Positions 1 through 11,050 of a DNA stretch of 64,000 bases are shown here, in pieces. Every line of letters starts with the position of its first letter. The stretch's first letter is position 1. Made by a program: the position numbers and the translations under genes. Source of the DNA: Dipylidium caninum (taxonomy: Eukaryota; Platyhelminthes; Cestoda; Cyclophyllidea; Dipylidiidae); the NCBI GenBank assembly GCA_017562135.1, contig QEYB01000368.1, positions 1,240,001 through 1,304,000 of the forward strand, given 5' to 3'. The notes below the pieces were generated by a model. That model was not told the origin of the DNA and made no database searches. It saw nothing but the letters and a program-made list of their open reading frames with translations.

Positions 1-213
1 TCCACTTCCTCCTCGTCGTCCACATTGGCCGGTGGTCCTCCTCCTCGCGGCTCCTTGGCGATACTCAAATTGCCAGAACGAAACTTGTGGAACCAACATT
101 CGAGCGTTCTGTCATTGGGATGGATCCATCTCCGAATGCCTCGTTAATGCTTCTCGAGCTGCGCTAAGACCCAATTTGAACTCGTACAAGAAAAGCAGAT
201 GCGAATCGCGTTT
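1..213 (-). mobile_element. Mariner-type transposase fragment (N-terminal DNA-binding part), broken and cut by window edge
   Basis: Reading the minus strand from about 213 to 1 gives the typical start of a mariner transposase. It begins with LLFLYEFKLGLSAAREALTR, continues with INEAFGDGSIP, then NDRTLECWFHKFRSGN and an acidic stretch after GGGPPANVDDEEEV. The order YEFKLG - INEAFGDG - W(F)xKFRSG is that of the mariner/SETMAR helix-turn-helix domain. The pieces lie in different frames (shifts near positions 145 and 100), so this copy cannot encode an intact transposase as it stands. The catalytic DDE part would lie beyond the left edge. It sits downstream of the last CLIP exon seen, possibly inside a CLIP intron. 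Terminal inverted repeats are not visible. Confidence 0.7.
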
Positions 214-499
214 TTTTGTTCATCTGGTTTCGGCGAAAATAATAAAAATGGGATGCAAAGGCGGAGAAGTTTTACGAGATGGGAATACCTTTAGCATTTA
301 CAAATAAAAACATCGAATGCAGGCTACGGGGTGCCTCTCTCAGTTGCAGGTGAACACAAACAAACCCGGTTCCATATTTTCCAACCTAATATTATTGAAC
401 TGAAAAATACCAGTGTCTATTTGAATAAAGTGGAATTTCACGTGATAATTAAATCAACTGTCTAGAGCTTACAAATTTTCCGTAAACACTATCTAATTT

Positions 500-3400
500 G
501 TTGTTATAATCGCGAATTTTGGGATGGTTCCAAAGACTAGTCGTGTGTAATAGCTCATAATATCAGGCAAAAAATTAGCGCGACTCACGAGATCAAGAAG
601 ACGCTTAGCCCATTTGCTGGAGTCATCGGAGACTACTTCTTGCTCCTTTGCGATTCGCGTCTCCAATTCGTCCAGGAGGGCGTCCGAATGAAGCGAATGC
701 AAAAAATTCGAAGAATCCGCCTCTCCCATATGAGCGGTGTTCGATTTATTCCCCTTGAGTTCGGCGATTTGCTTCTCCAATTCTCCAACCTTATCGTGCA
801 TTGTAATTAGTTCACTAACACGATAACAGAAGAGCACAGAATCAAACCCTCAATAGCTACTTAAATATCATAGGACAGCCTTGACAACTAATAAACCTAT
901 GAAAAGCGTATATTTGCATAAATTGACGGTCTTAATTAGTGAGCTTTGACTAAATGTGAGGCGGTAGAACATAGCCCCTAAGCCAAGTAATGAAAGTAAT
1001 AACGTGCTAAATGACCCTAAAATGCGCAAAAGATGAAAATTGAATTTACTACTAGTATTGGCTACCGACTTCTCCGCGCATATTGTGAATCACATAGAAT
1101 ACGTTAAAAACGCATCATAACTAGCAAACTTTACCCTTCAGCTTGAGCGAGTTGACTGACAAGAGAGGTCACTAACTCGTTCTTGGATCTTTCTTCCTCC
1201 GTAGAAAGTAGAGCCTTTTGCTGGTTGAAAGAGTGGGCCAATTTTTCTTCGGCCTTCCTGGCTGTCTCCAACTCATCGTTCAGCATGCTATCCTTCAAAG
1301 ACCAGTAGTAAAAACAAGTAAATCAAGCTAATAAGTAAAATTACTCAAGGATAAAAACCAAATTTCCCTAGAATATTTAATTCCGACAAGATTTATAGAT
1401 GTTAATCAAAAATTAATCAGAAGCCCACATTTCTCCACACAAAAGAGGGTCGCAACCACGACCATATAAATAAACTAACTGCAATCAAAATCCATTATAA
1501 TTTACTGCAAAAAAGCATAATGGTTTTGTATACAGCGACAAGGATTATGCTTTTTCCCTACGATTTTGAGAAGTAAATATTCATACCTGGATGAACGCAA
1601 TATTCCATTTTTGAAGAGTTTACACAGGCAAATTCTCGAATTATCGAATGAGAAGATATAATCGAAATGTTAAAAATGCAGCTTATTCATCTCACCTTCT
1701 CAGCTAGTTTGTGTTCAGCTTTCAGAAGAGAGTCCTGAAGGCTCAGAAGTTGATTTTGTAGATTTTGGATTTCTGTGTCCTTGGCCGACACCTGTCCTTG
1801 AGCACGCGTCTATAGATAGACGGAAAGAGAAAAGGATCAAAGCACTACTTCATCCAAAAAAGATAGCAGCTCAGACAAAAGAGCCAGTACAGTACAAAAC
1901 AAAAAATGAGATGCTTAGTAATTTGAAGGACACTATCAGATAGCAAGATTTTATTTGTTAATTTAGAATACTGAAACCAATCAGTATTGGCAAATTCGGT
2001 TAACGATTGACTGGTTAAAATAGATCATAAGAAGCATCATACGTTAAGTTGTTCCTCTTGCATCTGAATTAAAGTTGCCTCCAGTTCAGCGATCCTCGCT
2101 TCTGCGGCAGCCAATGGGGCGACCTCGGGTAAGGAGCCATCAGTAGCCGATAGTGACCGAGTATTTTTTTCACTCAACTCTTTTTCCATACGATCGTTGG
2201 TCTCTTTGGCCGCCGCCAGAGCCTCTTCCAGCTCAAATATACGTTCCTCTACGTCTGACTTCTGATTTTCCAAAGTAGTTTTTTCTATTGCTTCTTCCTC
2301 AAGACGAAACTGAAGCTCTTCTGATTTCCTAGGAAAGGTGGGGCTAACTCAGGAGGGCTAGAACACGTAATAATTGATAAAACGAAGTTTGATGCAATTA
2401 ATAAAATAAAATTAAACCAACAGAACATCCAACTAAATAGAAAAAAAGACTGGTACTATAACAGAGAAAATAAATTAATAAAATGCTTTTACAAAATAAT
2501 CCAAAAGTAGCCAACAGCCGAAGAAGTATCCATATCCATCACTCCAAAATATCATCAGGGGAAGGAGTGGATAAAAGAAAACAATAATGGTTAACAACTC
2601 TAACTTGAGTTCTTCGTGGACCCTCTCCTTAAGTTTGGAATTCTCCTCAGAGAGATGCAAGGCGGCAACCTGAAGTTCCTCTATTTGGCCCTGGAGTTGG
2701 CCAATCAAACTTCGTTGTTCAGCAGCTTCTATTTCAAACTGAAGGAATGGTTAACCGTGAAATAATTGACTTGGGAAGCAAGTGCAAAAAAGCTTTATGA
2801 AAGTATTTCTTCCAAAGATACTTAAATTACAACTTTGAGACAGTCATTAAAGAGTAGTCTAAATGTGAGAATAAGTAAAATCATGCGAAATATTTACAAT
2901 TTCGGGAAGGTGTTCCGAGAGAGGATGAGTAAAAAGAAAATGCCTAGAATGCAAAACTTTTTTGTTCATAGTCATAAGATGGAAAAAGCTACTGAATGGT
3001 TGAAAAGTAACTACCACTTGACATATTATGCCGAAACGTAAACTGAGGCGAAAACCCAATCCTTAATGTTTAAAAAAGTGTGATAATAGGAAGCATGGCC
3101 TTACCATTTCCCGCTCTGTGGTGACTTTCGCCAATTCTGTCCTTTCCATTTCAAACTCCTGCATTAGTTGCTCGATATGGGCCTCCTTTTCTTTAACAAC
3201 GCTCTGGAAAGAAAATATAAAATAAAAATGAATATCCTTAGGTTTAGCTAGTTCACAAACTATGCTGCATATATAGTGGTGGGAAAATTTACAGTGTGCA
3301 TTGAACCTTGCTGGGCGTTAATTTCTCATCCTGCTGAAATGGGCGGCATAGATAATATAATGCTCCCCTAGAGAAAACTGTCAAATCAAAAATAGAGGAA

Positions 3401-5890
3401 ATGAAAAAGACAAGTGCGTCCATTTTCCTACCTCTAAGGTGTGCATATTTGGTTCCCCAAAGGACTCTTGACCAGGGGTCGTCCTCCGAATCTACAGTGA
3501 AAATACATGCTTATTCCAAACACTAGTCGAAGTACGTACTACCGGCACAAAAACACCAGCTGTGGATAAACAAGCCAGTTGAAAGGTAATACCTCAAAAT
3601 AACTCTAATGATTTACCAAGGTACTCGGTTTATTCCTTTGTCGAGAAACAGAACTAAAGTTTGAACCCATTGATAGCAACGATTCCCGACTTCCTCTACA
3701 AATGATTTGAACAGATATGTCAAGTTATTTAGCACAGCAGATAAAGCAAAACAAAGATTCGCTGTACTCACGCCCTTCTCAATGGTCGTGTTGAGTTTTT
3801 GCCAGTAAATGGAGTTATCTTGGATGGGGCCGAGAAAAGCCCGTGATTGGGTTTGCAAGTAAAATATCTAATAAATGAGAAAAATTTGAAAGAGTAACAA
3901 TGTGGTACATTTTATGATTCTGCAGGTGTCAAGCATCTATCTTCTAATGACTAGTAAGAATCATAAAACATTAAAACACAATTTCCATGAAAAGGTGAGA
4001 TAATTTCCAAAGCAAACTCGAGGCTCTAAAGAAAAAATAATAATAATAATAATAAGAAGCCCAACTAACCTGCGTCCCCGGACGGAACCGTCGTTTTTAC
4101 CGAGCGGGTCGTCGAGTTCGATTCCCACCCACTGACCAGTTGCAAAGTCAGTGGGTCCCATGAAACGAACGGTTCCCACGCGACTGCCCGAGACCTGCAC
4201 CCGGTCACCAATCTGGAAAGTGCCAACTATTCGTCCCGTCGAGCCCTCTAGGGCTGGTGACGATGGCATCGTTCCCGTAGACGCCCCCACTGACACGCCG
4301 TGCCATCTTGGCTGCCTGAAAATGTAGTGTATTGAGGGCGGTTTATGCTGAACAAACCATGCACCAAAAAATGTTTGACATTACTGGGAAAATTAAGGAC
4401 GAATGACTGAATTGCGTAAACAATTAAAATAATTCATTGAAACGAAAACAGGTTGCTCGCCATTTCTTACCTTCTGTTCGAATGTATGAAATCAAATTAT
4501 AAACAGAAAATCAATTGCCACTTGCACCTCTAGCTGTTACCTTTTGAAAATGTTTTACAGCAGAAATGTGTAAGCATTAATAACAAATTCGAAAATTATG
4601 TTTATTTCGACATGTATGGATTTAAAAGCGCTAATTACCTCTAACCGCCCCCTCCCCTCCCCGAATCGTATTTGCATGTTTGCGTTGTAAGTATGCTACT
4701 ACAGGCTATACATATGCCGATAGAATGATTACCAAAAACATTAAACCACATGGTTGGTAAGACTTATCCAAAATATTTATGTAAAACAGATTCATCATAC
4801 CGAAAAAGAGTTTGGAATACCTAAATTACCTAACTAGTGAGCCGGGGAAAGATGTAAGTCTTCTATTGACTTGGCCCGGAGCTGCGGGCTTCTCGACGGC
4901 CTCGGGTAGACCAGCATAAGTAATATCATTAGAAACCTTTTGAGGTTATTTTTAAATAACATAGCTGAGGGATCCATGATTTTAAAGCAAACATATATAA
5001 GATCACAAAACCTGCCCCTTAACATTTCCAAAGCCAAATAAAAAATCCTTTATGGAATCGGATTTTTCTAGAGATAGACAATGGAAGTCTATCTAAGTGC
5101 AGACAGCTCAACCAATGAAAGAAAATCTTAGGTCTACGAGGAAAGGTGATAGAATATCACATTTACTTACTGGAGCGTATATAGCGAAAAAATCTGAATT
5201 CATGTTGCAACGGTTCCGAGAAAACCGAATACATAGTTCCTATGCACATAATAAACAACTGCCCCATGTCATCAAGGAAGAAGTAAGAAAAGAGATATTT
5301 TGAAACACAAGAATTATGAGAAAAAACTCACGAGTTCGGAAACAGGCCTGAGAAAGCTGCGTCGAGTGAAAAGGCCATGACGAGGTTCACATTGAAAATA
5401 TCTAACGTTATCGACGCTGCCATCATTCTTTCCATTAGGGGCATTTAAATTAATGCCTACAAATGGAAGCAATTAAAAACGAATTATGCTCAGTAAGAAG
5501 TAGGTAATGGCAAGACATACACGAGTATAAGCTATCTTTATTAAAAGAAAGAGTTGGCAGTCGATTAATTCTCATGCACTATATTAAAAATACAACGGTG
5601 TCGCTGCGGAGAAAGTATGAAGAGCATTAACAAAAAGTAAGATGCTTGGCTGAGAAGCGAGTAATAAAGCTAAGCAATAACTTAATTCGGTATGATGGCA
5701 TTATGAATATGGCTACCTATCCATTCTCCTTGCGCAAATTGTGTGTTTCCGATAAAGGCGATAACACCTACACGATCAGAATGATTGCCGACGTACACTG
5801 CATCCCCAACAGAAAAAGGGTATTGCTGGGAATCGATCGATGTGTTTATGTCTTCGGAAGAGAAAATGTCTTTTACAACGGTGTGACTAC
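500..5890 (-). CDS. CLIP1: CLIP-170-like CAP-Gly linker protein, multi-exon, probably incomplete at both ends
   Basis: A microtubule plus-end tracking protein. Two CAP-Gly domains are each split by an intron. Domain 1 is on exons 5717-5890 ([20 protein letters not shown]) and 5332-5456 ([20 protein letters not shown]). Domain 2 is on 4070-4315 ([19 protein letters not shown], with GKNDGSV) and 3772-3867 ([17 protein letters not shown]). The GKNDGSV loop that binds EEY/F tails is present in both. Then comes a long coiled coil in exons near 3433-3495, 3100-3205, 2600-2745, 2037-2330, 1695-1810, 1140-1290 and 590-810. These exons are rich in E, L, K and Q with heptad spacing. An S/R/P-rich linker exon near 4850-4900 is in doubt as to frame. 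The first exon is preceded by a good acceptor at 5891-5892, so the true start lies further right. The donor at about 592 (CTC|GTGAGT) implies more 3' exons. The zinc knuckles of the human C-terminus are not seen. Two CAP-Gly domains plus a coiled coil make CLIP1/CLIP-190 the best call. Confidence 0.85.
4028..4054. repeat. Short (AAT)n microsatellite in a CLIP intron
   Basis: A run of about six AAT units directly downstream (minus strand) of the donor of the CAP-Gly 2 exon. Simple sequence with no coding role. Confidence 0.8.
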
Positions 5891-7381
5891 CTGGAACAGA
5901 CATGAGTAGGAAAGCCGCAATGTAGCAATTAAAAAGGACGGTGCCGAAGAAATAGGATAGAACAAGTAAGTCACTCTTTAACACTTCTCTGCATGTTTGA
6001 CGCATATGGGTAACTATTTACAATAAAAAAATTTGTTGCAATTAATGTATTGACAGACAAATGAATGGAAACGCAGGTTAATAGAAAAAGTTTTTAACAA
6101 CGGGACCAAAAACGAAGAAATGAAAACTGAGGGCTGGAGAAGCCACAGCCTCTAAGACAGAGGCGCTATTATCTTGCACTGAAATTGATTAATCGCGGTG
6201 AGGATCGCACCGTAGAAAATAAATAACTTCTTCATATGACTTCCTTTCCCAACTGAGGCAATTTCGGATACGATTTCATAATCAAGCGTCGTTTTTTGCT
6301 TTGCGGCAATACTAAGTCAGCCTTTCTATGGGAACTGCTAGGCCTCCTTCAGTCGTTTGCAGTGTTAAATCCACATTAGGCAATCAGCAGGGTTAAATCC
6401 GTAGATAACCCCTTAGAGCGCCAGACCATTGGAAAGAACCAGTGAGCATAACGTACGAGTGGGTGTCTGGGGCTCTAGTTTCAGCGACAACAATTCTAAT
6501 AAAAAATTAAACGATTTAAAGTTAGGAAACACGTATAAACTTAAAGGGTCAATGAGGCCGACCATTTTTCACATCGATTTTTTCCGGATTATAGGAAAGC
6601 ATTGGCGGCATCCTCAAATGCCTCGGTTTGTGTGCGTTTTGCAATTTTTGCTATCGGAGGAGTAATACAAGGTCAGCTTGATATTAAAGAAAATAAAGGG
6701 CAAAAGCTACAGTAGTAACTATTTTACTGCTGACATTTATCTTTGAACCTACTTGTAGCGGCAGAAAAGCCGTAAGTGCTACTATTCCCGGAGAGAAAGA
6801 TGATAAGAAAAAAAAAGGATAAGAAAATCTGCCAACTTTCAATAACATCAATCCAATTTTATTTGACCAGCTGCTGTCGTGTAGCATTCATATTATGTTA
6901 TGCCTACTTATTGACGCCATTTCAGCGACAATTGGTGGAATTTAGTCAACATATCCAACTTTCTAGCGTTTTTTAACCTTTTTGTGCAACAGCATAGGTT
7001 CAGGTGTTTGGTTTATATACTATCGCGTTAGGCTTCTGTGTTCAACTGCTGTTTTACGCCTCGAGGCTACGTTCTACAGCTACTGTAAATTTCGGTCTCA
7101 TAAGTTGCGTATTTCTACGGGTAATTAGCATGCTTTTCTTTCTTGGCTCTTTTCTTAGTTGGGCCGGATTTCTTGCAATTTGACTTCATTTTTCTCATGC
7201 GAAAGAGGAGGTCATCCATCTACATTCGGTTCCTTATTATGCAACTTAGTCCGGCTTAAATAGATATTGCATCCCCTGCCGTAGCATATTTTCAGTGACA
7301 AATATTTCAGAACCTATACTATTTGGCATACTTTTTTCAAGTAACCTGTACCGCGTGTACGTTTGTGTTTAAGACCTGGCA
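5891..7381. other. Intergenic spacer between divergent CLIP and CDK7
   Basis: About 1.5 kb with no convincing coding exon. Small open frames on both strands lack recognisable domains and splice context. It may hold the missing CLIP 5' exon(s) and both promoters. Immediately before the CDK7 ATG there is a pyrimidine-rich stretch ending in AG (about 7373), a possible 5' splice-acceptor or leader-acceptor site. Confidence 0.5.
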
Positions 7382-8640
7382 ATGGATATCTTTGTCGACG
7401 AAACGCAAAAAAATCGTCGATATGAAAAAGTCTGTCATCTCGGGGAGGGACAATTTGCCAATGTGTTTCTTGCGCGTGACCTACAAAGAGGTGGCTGTCT
7501 TGTGGCCATAAAAAAGGCATATTCATTTAATCGTAACCGCCATTACGCCTTTATAAAAAGTGGAATTAAATTGAAGTTGTACTTTTAGGTCAAAGCTGGT
7601 CCACGATGGGTTTTGGCGGATGGGATGAACCTATCAGCTATACGCGAGGTTAAACTCTTGCGTGAAATCGAGCATCCAAATGTGATGAGCTTGTTGGACG
7701 TCTTCAGTCAAGACTCTGGAATTTGTTTGGTCTTTGAATTCATGGAATCTGATCTAGAAGCTGTGATTCAGGATTCCAGCGTCGTCTTAACTCCGGCCAA
7801 CATTAAGTCACTAAGCCTTCAGGTAGAAGTAGTTGTTCTCAACAATTCTTTTAGTTATTAAAGGGAGTCGAGTACTTGCACGTTCAGTGGATCCTACACC
7901 GTGACTTGAAACCAAATAATCTCTTTCTCAGCCCACAAGGCGTGGTGAAAATAGGGGATTTTGGCCTTGCCCGACATTATGCGGCCTCCCCTGGCAGGCC
8001 GATGACGCATCAAGTTGCTACTCGCTGGTATCGTGCACCTGAGTTGATCTATGGCTGCACACGCTACGGTGTGGGCATCGATTTGTGGGCTGTCGGATGC
8101 ATTATTGGGGAGTTCCTCCTCCGTGTTCCCCTTTTTACAGCCGATTGCGACTTTTCCCAGCTGGACAAAATTTTCGAGGTTTGACCTTAACTCTCACTCG
8201 TGTCAATGATATCATACCGTTTCTATTTGTTCAAAGACCTTTTTCGTTTCCGGCAGATAACGGGCACACCGGATGAAAACGTATGGCCGGATGTAGCACG
8301 AATGAGCGGCTACTGCTCATTCAAGCCACGCCCACCTGTGCCATTTTCACAGATCTTCACTGCAGCGGGCGACGATTTAATAGGCCTTCTCTACACCCTT
8401 CTTTCTCTTGACCCAGATCAGCGCGGTACGGCAACTTCGGCGCTGGCGTCACCATATTTCCGTAATAGACCTACCCCTACACCCGAGGCCCAGCTCCCAA
8501 GACCCAAGTTGAGCCATTCAGTAGCGGGCACGCTGCAACAACGGCAACGCCAAAGCCTAGTTCCCGTCGATCCCGCTTCTTTCTTTGATGCCGCTGACCT
8601 TCCACCCACACCTCTTCCCAAACGCCGAAAAGAATCATAA
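7382..8640 (+). CDS. CDK7: Cyclin-dependent kinase 7 (CDK-activating kinase, TFIIH subunit)
   Basis: Serine/threonine kinase of the CAK trimer (with cyclin H and MAT1); it activates other CDKs and phosphorylates the Pol II C-terminal domain as part of TFIIH. Four exons, 7382-7516, 7589-7822, 7864-8178 and 8257-8640, join in frame to 355 residues (human 346). Visible motifs are the glycine loop GEGQFANV, catalytic Lys in VAIKK, alpha-C Glu in [16 protein letters not shown], and DFGLAR. The T-loop has both expected phosphosites (Ser in SPGRP, Thr in [11 protein letters not shown]). The C-lobe GDDL and the tail ending in PLPKRRKES also agree with CDK7 rather than CDK1/2. Intron 1 (7517-7588) begins with GC, since only AAG|GC...AG keeps VAIKK joined to VKAGPRW. 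Intron 2 is 41 nt. A pyrimidine-rich AG lies 8 nt before the ATG. Confidence 0.96.
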
Positions 8641-9000
8641 TAATCAAATCCTCCAGTTCTTCACTTATACAACTGTACATTGCTTATACGCCTAACACAA
8701 CTTTCTGACCTCGGAGTCAACAGGAGAATTTGCTGCCGCAGGGATACCGGTTTTGTCGGTGCCAAGTAACGTAGGAAGACAACTTTACATCACTATTTAA
8801 GCGCATAACCTGATTATCAAAAACCCCTTTAGGGTAATACATAAATAAATAAAAAACCGAGGCCCTTTGCAACTGAGAGTGGAGAGATTTGCACACTCGC
8901 AGAAAGGGAATTTTGCGAAATTCCGCCGAGGATGTTGGGTGAGGTGTGACCGTAGATCGTTAAAAACCGCGAGGCCGGGTACGAGTGGGTTGTTCAGCCA
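8641..9000. other. Convergent 3' spacer between CDK7 and ARMC10-like gene
   Basis: Contains AATAAATAAATAAA near 8844, a likely cleavage/polyadenylation signal for CDK7. No coding content seen. Confidence 0.6.
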
Positions 9001-10416
9001 CTAGAAGTTTTCCAGTACGTTGAGAAGACGCTCTGCAGACTCAACAATTTCATTTTTTTTTGAAGATTGAAGGCGTTTTGTATGCGTGATCAAGTACTTC
9101 TTCATATTCTGAAGGTGGTCCACAATGTTAAAATTTGGCAAGATTACGAGAAGTGCATGGCGTGGTAGACTTATGCCAGGCAAAAGGAATGGGTAGGTTA
9201 GTGAGGTAAGAATCCTGTTTATGGCCCAATAATGAGAGAAAGGGAATGTTATTCAACTCAGAACTTACCAGCAATTTGCTCGGAATCGGTTGTGACAGTT
9301 GGCTGTCGTACTGGCTTAATTTTTTGTACATGTTGCAAAGGAAGACGATTGATTTCAAGATAACAATTTCATTAGTTTCGAAATACAAATTCCTTAGACC
9401 GTTTTCGAATCCATCAAAGGCCTAAAACGAATGTTGACTATATTCTAGTAAATGGAAATTTAGTAAACAAAGTAGGACAAATTGTAAGTGCTATGAAGCA
9501 CCCGTCGAAATAAAGTATTTATGTTGGAAATAACTAACTACTTATTGCTGCAAAAATTACTCGATATGTTCGGCATATAAAAAGTCTTTTCTAAAGAGGG
9601 CCTAGCAAGACTAACCTCGGCTCGAAGCATGATGTCCATGCACCGAGGAGTGTAGGAGAGATTCAAAAGAATTGTCCAAGTTTGTCTTTTAACCACACCA
9701 TTTTTATAACTAGTAAGCAAAAATATCTGCGCAAAATGAGCTCCTATAATGGCGGAAGTGTCCTCCATCATGGCCAAATTGCTTAAAAACCGAAGCAAAG
9801 AAATTATTTCTTCTTCTGGCAGTGCGGAGAAATCAACATCAAAAAGACGGTCGATACGGTTCTGGACAAGCAAATAAAGGGGAAAGCAGTCATACCTTCA
9901 ACCACGATCTGATCTCGTCGTCAACGAAGAGATTGGTAAAGAGATTTAGAACACAAATATGAACTGATTTCGAGAACTCGTCAGCACTTCCCAAAGTCAA
10001 ATTTGACCAGAGAAAATTTAGGGTATTTGCTGACCTAAACGACGGCTAAGAAATAAAATAATCGAAGGATATACAATGTTAGAATTATAATTGCTAAATC
10101 TTATGAATGTTCTCATAGTCTTGAGGAAATCCGCGTTATTTAGGGTTGGCATCAAGGATGTTAGATGTTCAACAGCTTGAGGAGTAACGTAACAATCCGG
10201 CCCGATTTTATCAATACAGGGAAAGAATGATAAATCGTCCGGCCTTAAGTAAAATTTCGAGTTAGCAATGGCAGGGACAATGTGCTGCAAGGTGGCATGA
10301 CTCTCCGATTTACGTTGTAGCCGATCGTCTGCGATTTTCCTCGAAATTACAAGGGAACACCAAGCAAGTAATGTTGCTCCAAGCAAACCAAGCGCATAAA
10401 TGTGTACCGGAAACAT
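9001..10416 (-). CDS. ARMC10: ARMC10/ARMCX-like armadillo-repeat membrane protein
   Basis: The first exon starts at 10416 (an alternative in-frame ATG lies at 10425). It opens with a hydrophobic segment, YALGLLGATLLAWCSLVI, followed by RK, the layout of the mitochondrial outer-membrane anchor of ARMC10. It continues to about 10100. Later exons are 9902 to about 9986 (LNLFTNLFVDDEIRSWLK), about 9617-9860 (RLFDVDFSALPEE ... LLNLSYTPRCMDIMLRAE) and about 9260-9420 (AFDGFENGLRNLYFETNEIV). These follow the order of ARMC10 armadillo repeats, whose human counterpart has LLNLSENPAMTEGLLRAQ at the same place. The C-terminal end is uncertain. Reading straight on stops at about 9126, whereas the more armadillo-like ending (HLQNMKKYLITHTKRL, stop at 9001) is one base out of phase with the GTAAGT donor near 9267. 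The family function is mitochondrial dynamics and transport. The family call is moderate. Confidence 0.65.
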
Positions 10417-11050
10417 TTTGGTCATAACTAAGAGCGAAATGACACCTCGTTTACGAAAGGCAGTGAAACCGCTAACAGGGAACCAGACAAATGTTTGGAG
10501 GCGCGGTGAAACCAGCGCGCGAAGAGAGGGGCACCAGATGCTGATTGGGCGGATGGCCATGCAATTTGAGAGAAATCTGAAGAAATGGAACATCGAGTAA
10601 CATGGCGCGATAATTAGGTTAAGTGCCATGAAGTAATGGAAAGGAAAAAAACCAGATGGTAAGTCGGGACACCAAAAGCATGTAAAATGAATGAAGTTTA
10701 GTGTGAATAAACGCAAATGGCTCTGAACCTGAATATGGATGTCATTGTGTTAACAGAAATTTTTGTGCATTATATTTGGCATGAGATTAAATAAATATGT
10801 AAGGTATTTTATATTAGCCCTGATGAAGTCCGCTTCTTAGTCACCAATGATGAATCCATGTAAAAATAACAGCTGAAAGGTGAATATCATCATACGTGAT
10901 TTCTCCACATCATTCGAGTTTGTACTATTGCGTTAAGATTAGTGGAAGTTTATTATTTGTTAAAAGCATGAGGGATCCGCGCTGTTTTTGAAGATACTCG
11001 TGGACATCCGTGCCGCACTCCGCTGACTACTCGAGCCCCTTTTACTTAGG
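10417..11050. promoter_or_regulatory. Bidirectional promoter region between ARMC10-like gene and DDX49
   Basis: A head-to-head gap of about 630 bp with no coding exon. Its last bases before the DDX49 ATG are a pyrimidine tract ending in TTACTTAG, so a splice acceptor lies one base from the start codon. No TATA box is obvious. The promoter role is inferred from gene orientation only. Confidence 0.4.

Noticed and set aside
5682..6005. CLIP start at the in-frame ATG just upstream of the CAP-Gly 1 exon
   Set aside because: The ATG lies within a pyrimidine-rich acceptor (TGTTCCAG), so the exon probably begins after it and the true start is further upstream.
10816..10880. C/D-box snoRNA-like pattern (TGATGA, ATGATGA, CTGA) upstream of DDX49
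   Set aside because: The boxes are too closely spaced, no terminal stem pairs across them, and no guide match could be tested; likely chance.
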